A DNA stretch of 64,000 nucleotides, from assembly GCA_019916065.1 (NCBI GenBank), contig CM034244.1, positions 25,722,471 to 25,786,470 of the forward strand. Reading direction: 5' to 3'. Within the stretch, counting starts at the first letter, position 1, and the number at the start of each line of letters is the position of its first letter. Under the pieces are notes generated by a model that was not told where the DNA came from, searched no databases, and saw nothing but the letters and a program-made list of their open reading frames with translations. Positions 56,980-64,000 of this stretch are shown piece after piece. Made by a program: the position numbers and the translations under genes. This DNA is from Vitellaria paradoxa. Its lineage: Eukaryota; Streptophyta; Magnoliopsida; Ericales; Sapotaceae.

Positions 56980-59535
56980 ATAAAACTCAAACATGCCCAA
57001 CTTGATAAGACATTTGTAGAATGGAGAACGAGATAAAGGCTGGGTGAGGATATCACCTAACTAAGAATCCAAGCAAACAAAGAAAGTAGTAAGATCATAG
57101 TTCAGCAGAAGATCTGGAATAAAATGACAATCCACTTCAATATGCTTGGTCCTTGCATAAAAAATTGGAACGAATACAACAGCTTGATTGTCATAGTACA
57201 TGAACATTGGAGCTGGAACTTTAGTGGCAAAGCCACAAAGGATAGAACACATGCAAATCATCTCAGAGGCAGTATTGCACGATACTCAGCCTCAACATTA
57301 CAATAAGCAGTTATAACTTGCTTTTTATTCCTCCAAGTCATTAGATTTCCACCATCAATAGTACAATATCTAGACAAAATGATTACCAACCTAGTCTGCA
57401 TCATGTAGCCAACTACAAACATGATGGAGGGTCGATTGAGTAACCCTAAGCTACGAGAATTCCTTAAATATCTTAGAACATGACACACAACATTAACTAA
57501 CCAACAACACTAACTGTATATGTAATATTAGGACGAGTCAGGTCACTAATCTCAGAGTCCAAATGAACATAATAGTTTATACGAGTGTCTGTAGGACAAT
57601 AACTCAAGAGCCTAGTCTCAGAGAGTAAATTTACGGCATATGTCCTTTGGAATAAAGGTATACCTTGAAAAGAACGGGCAATCTCATTCCCCAAGAAATA
57701 ATGTAAGGCTCCGAGATCTTTTGTATGAAACTGTTGCCTTAGATGATGCTTTAATGCATCAGGACCATCCTAAAAAATGATAATATTAGCAACGTAGACT
57801 GTTAAAACAATGATGCCTGAAGAAGACTGATGTATAAACATTGAGTGAGCAGAAGTGGACTGTCGAAAATCATAATCTGGAAGAACTGCACTGAATTGAT
57901 CAAACCATGCTCACAGAGACTACTTTGAATCCATTTAAGACTCGATGCAAATGGCAAACAAGATGTTATCTGCCTAGGACAATATACCCAACTGACTGGT
58001 CTTTGTATACCTCATTGGCTCATCTTGAAACACATGTAAAAAAATCATTTTTGACATCTAACTAAAATAAGGGCCACAATTTACTTACTGCAATGGCAAG
58101 AAGCATATGAAGTGAATTAAGTTGGGCAACTGGTGAAAAGGTCTCTAGGTAATCAACGCCATAAGTTTGACTATATCCCTTAGCAACAAGCCGTGATTTG
58201 AGCCCTTTCAACAGATACATCATATAGGTACTTAAATGTGTATACCTAGCGACACCCCACAATTCTTCCCGAGTGGAAGATGTGCATGTATCATTGTAAT
58301 GCAATGTACGCATGTCCTTATCCATTTCTACCTTCTAGCTAGGTGATCATAATACCTGCTTATAAGAGGTAGGAATAAAAATAAATGACAAGGCCGAAAC
58401 ACCGAAACAAAGGACCATAGACAAGGTAACATATGATAAGAGACAAATTGTGCAATAGGATGCTGAGTGCAAGTATGTTTACTTTATCGTAAGGCAATGG
58501 GAAAATCAGTAGTTACTAGAGATTTGCGTGCAAGAGAACCAGTGATAGGAGCTTGCTTGGGAAGCTCAGATGCAACAGTAGTAGGTATCTCAAGTTGCTC
58601 ATGGTCCACAGGTGTAGAGCTAATTGGTGTGGGACGAGCACGACGATGATAGGCTTGCAAGTGTTTACTAAGAATTGGAAGTAGGATCATCCAGTAAGAA
58701 TAGACTAGAAATCGGGAGAATAGGATCAACAAAAGAAAAAATCTGAGATGATCCTCTCTCGTAAGGGTGAGAAAACCTCATCCTCACGAGAAGATAAATC
58801 TTCGGAAGAAAAAGGAGTATGCTTGTAGAAGGTAATATTAGCACCAACGAAGCTCTTACAATATGGAGGATGATAACAACGTTACTCTTTTTGAGTGTGA
58901 GAGTAACCAAGGAGGACACATTGGCGATCTTCAGGTGGAAGTTTGTCCAAACATGGGTCTAGATTATGAATAAACGTAACATAACTAAATGTGCGAGTAG
59001 TGAGGGCAAAAGAAGCGAGAAAATAAATCTTCGGAAAAAAAAAAGGAGTATGCTTGGAGAAGGTACCCTCACGAGAAGATAAATCTCTGGAAGAAAAAGG
59101 AGGAGTATGCTTGGAGAAGGTAATATTAGCACCAACGAAGCTCTTACAATATGGAGGATGATATCAACGTTACTCTTTTTGAGTGTGAGAGTAACCAAGG
59201 AGGACACATTGGTGATCTTCAAGTGGAAGTTTGTCCAAACATGGATCTAGATTATGAATAAACGCAACATAACTAAATGTGCGAGTAGTGAGGGCAAAAG
59301 AAGCGAGAGAAGGGTAAAGAAGTGAAAGCAAAGACATTACTGAGGGGGACTGTAGGAACACGATTGATAAGATAGAGAATGGTTAAGACCGCATCCCCAT
59401 GTACAATTTGGGAATATGAATGTTTTTGTTTAGAGTGAGAAACATCCAGTAAATGATGGTGCTTATGTTTAGCAACACCATTTTGTTGTGAAGTACTAAC
59501 ACAAGTGGTCTTATGAATTATAACTAAGTCTCCTG
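56980..59535 (-). pseudogene. Minus-strand Copia pol relic
   Basis: Fragments in several frames: an integrase block with QQNGV-like text and LINRVP (59490-59350), SLASFALTTRTFSYVAF...LDKLPLEDHQCVLLGYS (59300-59180), and an RT block with RLVAKGYSQTYGVDYLETF and VAQLNSLHMLLAIA (58230-58080). A late RT/RNase H block has YLRNSRSLGL (57470-57430) and EAEYRAI. The RNase H end has YDNQAV...TKHIEVDCHF (57180-57110). Stops are frequent and the YVDD catalytic motif is not identified. A 288 bp tandem duplication lies within it at 58790-59310. Confidence 0.8.
58790..59310. repeat. Tandem duplication, period 288 bp, inside Copia pol
   Basis: GGTAATATTAGCACCAACGA occurs at 58831 and 59119, with the following ~190 bp repeated nearly identically. 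A further partial unit with AAATCTTCGGAA and GGAGTATGCTTGGAGAAGG lies between. It probably arose by slippage or unequal exchange after the element decayed. Confidence 0.85.
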
Positions 59536-60929
59536 ATCAAAAGTCTCCATTGGTAGGCTCATCTCAGATATCGCAACTATAGCTGTAAGAAAGTAAGCAT
59601 GAGTTCATGTGTGTCCATTATACAAGCAACACAAGTAACATGTCCTAAACATGGTACTATATGATCATGCAAATCATATATCATGCAGTACAACAATCAA
59701 CCACAAAAGTAACAACTCAGCATATCAAATTACAATATCAAAATTATTTAATTATCTTAATCAGACAATATACTGTAATCTCCTTATTACAAGTTATCAT
59801 TACCGGTCTCATTGCCATTATTATATTAAATTTTATGTTCATATGTCATCTTAAGCAGTATCCATTCATTATTATAATATCATCATCTCACTGATCAAAT
59901 CACTTCAATAACCTCAACATGTGGCTACATACATTAGCACCTTTACTTATCACCAAGATTCAACTAAACACACACACACACACACACAAACACGTATGGG
60001 CAGGTAGGTACTCTACGAGATTGGCCCATGGCCACGGCACCCAATCTTCAACTCACCATTGTAGGTATCAAAGGTTAGTGCGTAAACATTGAAACCATGC
60101 CATCATAGGCATTTGTGTCGCTAGGACAATTAATACACCATCGTAGGTGTCTGCATCCCTCAAGATAATCAAATACGTTTTGTGGGTTACTAGCCCACTG
60201 AAAGCGATAACAAACCCTGTTCAGGCTGAGAACTTTCAACCCTTTCGTACTTATGCCCACTATTTTAACAGTACCTCCTAACACAAAATCAACTCACACA
60301 CCACATAACATATCATCACAATCTCTACACCGCAAGAAACAATATTCAACTCATAATATCACAATAGCAAGATATCATAATTCATATTTAGCAGGACATC
60401 GTAGTCCGACACATATCTCATTGGTAGAAACTTGAGTTTCAATTGATAATACAATAGGACGTCGTAGTTCCCCGAGTCCAATTTCACTTTGTTAAACACA
60501 ACCTTGTCACATAATCAATAACATGGGAACTAAAGTCCCACGCCTTATCCCATATACTTATATTTCATTTTTATCTTAAATAAAATCTGAGCCTTATCAA
60601 CATCATTATTTTATTTGAAAACTCTCTTTTTGATTCACATATAAAATCTCATTCGGAAAACATATCTTTTATTGAAAACATTTAAATTTGGTCTAGGAAA
60701 TCTTCTGTTGTACGCATGGGTGTCTGTACAAATCAGCCAAAGGTCTGTTCGGACAACCGTTCGTATAGAGAAATCAGATAGTCGTTCGTACGGGCATACT
60801 AATGAATGTTGTCCAGTAGCCCAAAACTGAGCCCTGTTCCAATCCTCCCACTTTTAGTCCCAAATTGAAACTTTTTTCCCCCTTGTTACATTTGCTTTCT
60901 CAAATCAGTTTGGTTTCATTTCTTGTATG
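59536..60929. other. Unassigned sequence, possibly LTR-like, leading to the satellite
   Basis: No coding homology; the short frames at 59651-59894 and 60075-60435 are AT-rich or unrecognised. A (CA)n run lies at 59970-59988. At 60720-60800 variants of TCTGTACAAATC, GTTCGGACAACCGTTCGTA and GTCGTTCGTACGGG recur in a style seen in plant Gypsy LTRs. The following tandem array could be part of the same retroelement. Confidence 0.3.
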
Positions 60930-63735
60930 CTGCATTGAGTAGCCGTTTTAAATTTTAATGCGTAAGTCACGTAAAAATACATGAGATGAGTAAAATATTA
61001 CCCTAATGAGAAATCGAAGCACCAAATCATAGCCGTTTTCAATTTGGATGCGTAAATCACGCAAAACTGTAAAAAATGATGAAAATTTTGACTTCATCGG
61101 ACACCCGAGCGCCAAGTTATAACCGTTTTTAATTTGGATTCGTAGATTGCGTAAAAATACAAAAAATGAACACAAATATCGTTGTAATCGGACACTCAAG
61201 TGTCAAGTTATGGCCGTTTGTTGAGAGCTGCAGTAAATCGGTGGGGTTCCGGGTCATAAAAAAAAAAAGTTATGGCCATTTTTAATTTAAATGCACAGAT
61301 TGCGTAAAAATACGAAAAAGTGGACAAAAATATCACTGTAACGGACACTCAAGCACCAAGTTACATCCATTTTTATTTTGATGCATAAATCGTGCAGAAA
61401 TACCAGAAATGATGAAATGAACTTACTCTAATCAGACACCCGAGTGCCAAGTTACAGTTATTTTAAATTTCGAAGCGTAAACCACGTAAAAATACAAAAA
61501 ATGAACAAAAATATCTCTATAACAGACACCCGAGCACCAAGTTACATCCGTTTTTAATTTGGATGCGTAAATCATCCAGAAGTTTCAGAAAAGACGAACA
61601 AAACACACTCTAATTGGATAACCAGGCGCTAAATTATAGCCGTTTTAAATCTCGATGTGTAAATCACGTAAAAATACAAGAGATGAGCAACATATTACTC
61701 TAATCAGACACCTAAGCACCAAGTTATCGTCGTTTTTAATTTGGATGCGTAAATCACACAAAATTGCAAGAAACGTTGAAAATTTTGACTTAATCGGACG
61801 CCCGAGCGCCAAGTTAAAGCCTTCTTTAATTCGGATTCGTACATCGCGTAGAAATACAAAACATGAAGTCAAATATCATTGAGATCGGACACCCAAGCGC
61901 CAAGTTATGACCGTTTTTAATTTAAATGCGCAGATCACGTAAAAATACAAAAAATGAACAAACATATTGCTGTAACGGACACCCGAGCACCAAGTTACAG
62001 CCATTTTCAATTTGGATGAATAAATCATGCAGAAATACCAGCAATGACGTAAATAAACTCACTGTAATTGGGCACCCAAGCGCCAAATTATAGCCGTTTT
62101 AAATCTTGATGCGTAAATCACGCAAAAATACATGAGATGAGTAAAATATTACCCTAATCAGAAACTGAAGCACCAAATCATAGCCGTTTTCAATTTGGAT
62201 GCGTAAATCACGCAAAACTGTAAGAAACGATGAAAATTTTGACTTTATTGGACACTCGAACGCCAAGTTATAGTCGTTTTTAATTTGGATTCGTAGATCG
62301 CGCAAGAATACAAAAAATGAACGCAAATATCGTTGTAATCGGACACTCGAGCATCAAGTTATGGCCGTTTTTAATTTAAATGCTTAGATTGCGTAAAAAT
62401 ATGAAAAAGTGGACAAAAATATCACTGTAACGGACACTTAAGCACTAAGTTACAGCCATTTTTAATTTGATGCATAAATCGTGCAGAAATACCAAAAATG
62501 ATGAAATGAACTCACTCTAATCGGACACCTGAGCGCTAAGTTATGACTGTTTTTAATTTAAATGTGCATATCACGTAAAAATACAAAAAATGAACAAAAA
62601 TATCACAGTAATGGACACCCGAGCACCAAGTTACAGCCATTTTCAATTTGAATAAATAAATCATGCAGAAATACCAGCAATGACGAAAGTAAACTTACTC
62701 TGATCGGGCACCTGGGCGCCAAATGATAGCCGTTTTTAATTTAGTTTCGTAGATCGCGTAAAAATACAAAAAATGAACACAAATATTGTTGTAGTCGGAC
62801 ACTCGAGTGCCAAGTTATGACCGTTTTTAATTTAAATGCACAGATTGTGTAAAACTACGAAAAAGTGGACAAAAATATCACTGTAACGGACACTCAAGCA
62901 CCAAGTTCCAGCCATTTTTAATTTGATGCATAAATCGTGCAGAAATACTAGAAATGATGAAATGAACTCACTCTAATCGGACACCCGAGTGCCAAATTAT
63001 AGCCGTTTTAAATTTCGATGCGTAAATCACGCAAAAATACATGAGATGAGTAAAATATTACCCTAATGAGAAACCGAAGCACCAAATCATAGTTGTTTTC
63101 AATTTGGATGCGTAAATCACGTAAAAATACAAAAACGATGAAAATTTTGACTTCATCGGACACCCGAGCGTCAAGTTATAACCGTTTGTAATTTGGATTC
63201 GTAGATCGCGTAAAAATACAAAAAATGAACACAAATATCATTGTAATCGGATACTCGAGCGCCAAGTTATGGCCGTTTGTTGAGGGCTGCAGTAAATCAG
63301 TGGGGTTCCGGGTCACCAAAAAAATAATTTGTGGCCGTTTTTAATTTAATTGCACAGATTGCGTAAAAATACGAAAAAGTGGATAAAAAAAACACTGTAA
63401 CGGACACTCAAGCACCAAGTTACATTCATTTCTAATTTGATGCATAAAACGTGCAGAAATACTAGAAATGATGAAATGAACCCACTTTAATCGGACACCC
63501 GAGTGCCAAGTTATAGTCGTTTTAAATTTCGAAGCGTAAACCACATAAAAATGCAAAAAATGAACAAAAGTATCTCTGTAACAGACACCCGAGCACCAAG
63601 TTACAGCCGTTTTTAATTTGGATGCGTAAATCATCTAGAAGTTTCAGAAAAGACGAACAGGACACACTCTAATCAGATAACCAGGCGCCAAATTATAGCC
63701 GTTTTAAATCTCGATGCATAAATAATGCAAAAATA
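60930..63735. repeat. Tandem satellite, ~90 bp monomer, ~31 monomers with higher-order structure
   Basis: Monomers share the frame GCCGTTTTYAATTTGGATGCG, then TAAATCACGYAAAAATAC, a variable middle, TCGGACACCCGAGCGCCAAG and TTATA. At least seven to nine monomer types recur in fixed order (for example ATGAGATGAGTAAAATATTA, then ATGAAAATTTTGACTTCATC, then AATGAACACAAATATCGTTG). A unique ~60 bp insert (TTGAGRGCTGCAGTAAATC) occurs at 61211 and 63270, and a GTTTCAGAAAAGACGAACA type at 61582 and 63641, both 2,059 bp apart. Reading frames on the minus strand repeating FLRDLRIQIK are products of the repeat, not genes. Confidence 0.88.
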
Positions 63736-64000
63736 CAAAAATACATTGTCAATTTCTCATTAACATAGTTAGATTTCAATTGTTTTCTTGCATATCATCA
63801 TCCTCAATAATCATAGGAACACTAAATCTCCAAACCAACAATTTAAATTATATAATAATCAATTTACAGTTTGGTTATGGTCCATAATGCTCTATAAACC
63901 ACCACAAACAGTCCCTACATTGTCTATTCTTGTGAACATATATCAATATTAGCAGTGGTGGACTGTGATCCTAGGCTGAACGGCAGTAGGTGGGTGGCCA
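63736..64000. other. Flank right of the satellite, no gene
   Basis: AT-rich unique-looking sequence up to the window end. No homology seen. Confidence 0.4.

Larger units (their letters stand above)
56371..59535 (-). mobile_element. Truncated minus-strand Copia element: integrase to 3' LTR
   Basis: On the minus strand the order is integrase (59535 to about 59340), RT (about 58330 to 57550), RNase H (about 57490 to 57000), a polypurine tract TTGAGAGGGAG (56963-56973) and the 3' LTR beginning TGCCAAGATAC at 56960. The LTR is interrupted by an RTE LINE at 56521-56912 and probably ends near 56371. The 5' part (5' LTR, gag, protease) is missing upstream of 59535. Confidence 0.75.

Noticed and set aside
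60948..63634. Minus-strand frames with repeating FLRDLRIQIK segments that look like a repeat protein
   Set aside because: They follow the ~90 bp satellite monomer in frame. The frame breaks at indels between monomers and there is no gene structure.
1..64000. CRISPR array, bacterial operon or phage-type system
   Set aside because: Repeats found are LTRs, MITEs, satellites and microsatellites. There are no short identical repeats with unique equal spacers and no bacterial genes.

Overview
The window is nuclear DNA from a flowering plant. It is AT-rich and full of LTR retrotransposons primed by initiator tRNA-Met, RTE and L1 LINEs, a tRNA-derived SINE, MITEs and CACTA/hAT-type ends, and its only clear host gene is split by plant-style GT-AG introns. 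The species cannot be named from the sequence. There is no bacterial-type gene organisation, no CRISPR array, and no rRNA or intact tRNA gene that I can see.

Layout. Positions 1-7300 are AT-rich repeat debris: a Helitron-like 3' end, a MITE between two copies of a ~370 bp direct repeat, and LTR-like fragments. Positions 7385-13294 hold a minus-strand Ty3/Gypsy element (Tekay/Del-like by inference) with an exceptionally long 3.8 kb LTR, a primer-binding site, gag, zinc knuckle and protease; it stops abruptly at the start of reverse transcriptase. Positions 15.5-18.0 kb carry a decayed Gypsy pol of the Tat type, with a second RNase H-like region. A large inverted repeat follows at 18.0-19.4 kb. 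Two solo LTRs of the same long-LTR family lie at 19631-23335 and 36193-40092, each flanked by a perfect 5 bp target duplication. Between them are decayed sequence, a gag-like plant transposon fragment, a GOLD-domain (patellin-like) gene fragment and LINE pieces.

Positions 40.9-54.0 kb hold the one convincing host gene, a plus-strand relative of plant UBP12/UBP13 (the USP7 family). Seven exons join in one frame through GT-AG introns and encode a MATH domain followed directly by the start of the USP7-type C-terminal ubiquitin-like region. The whole protease domain is missing. The introns carry a SINE with a perfect 12 bp target duplication, a 4.2 kb Copia element, a hAT-like element and a MITE. 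The 3' end of the gene is not visible.

Positions 54.4-59.6 kb are nested Copia fragments, an RTE LINE with an 18 bp target duplication and a MITE. Positions 60.9-63.7 kb are a satellite of ~90 bp monomers with a ~2.06 kb higher-order period.

Most notable: the protease-less MATH/USP7-type gene; a 2,075 bp tract with no difference seen between the two solo LTRs although their outer parts have diverged; a 264 bp, CpG-bearing, almost perfectly alternating purine-pyrimidine tract in only one of those LTRs; and the satellite with higher-order structure. All alignments and counts were done by eye.
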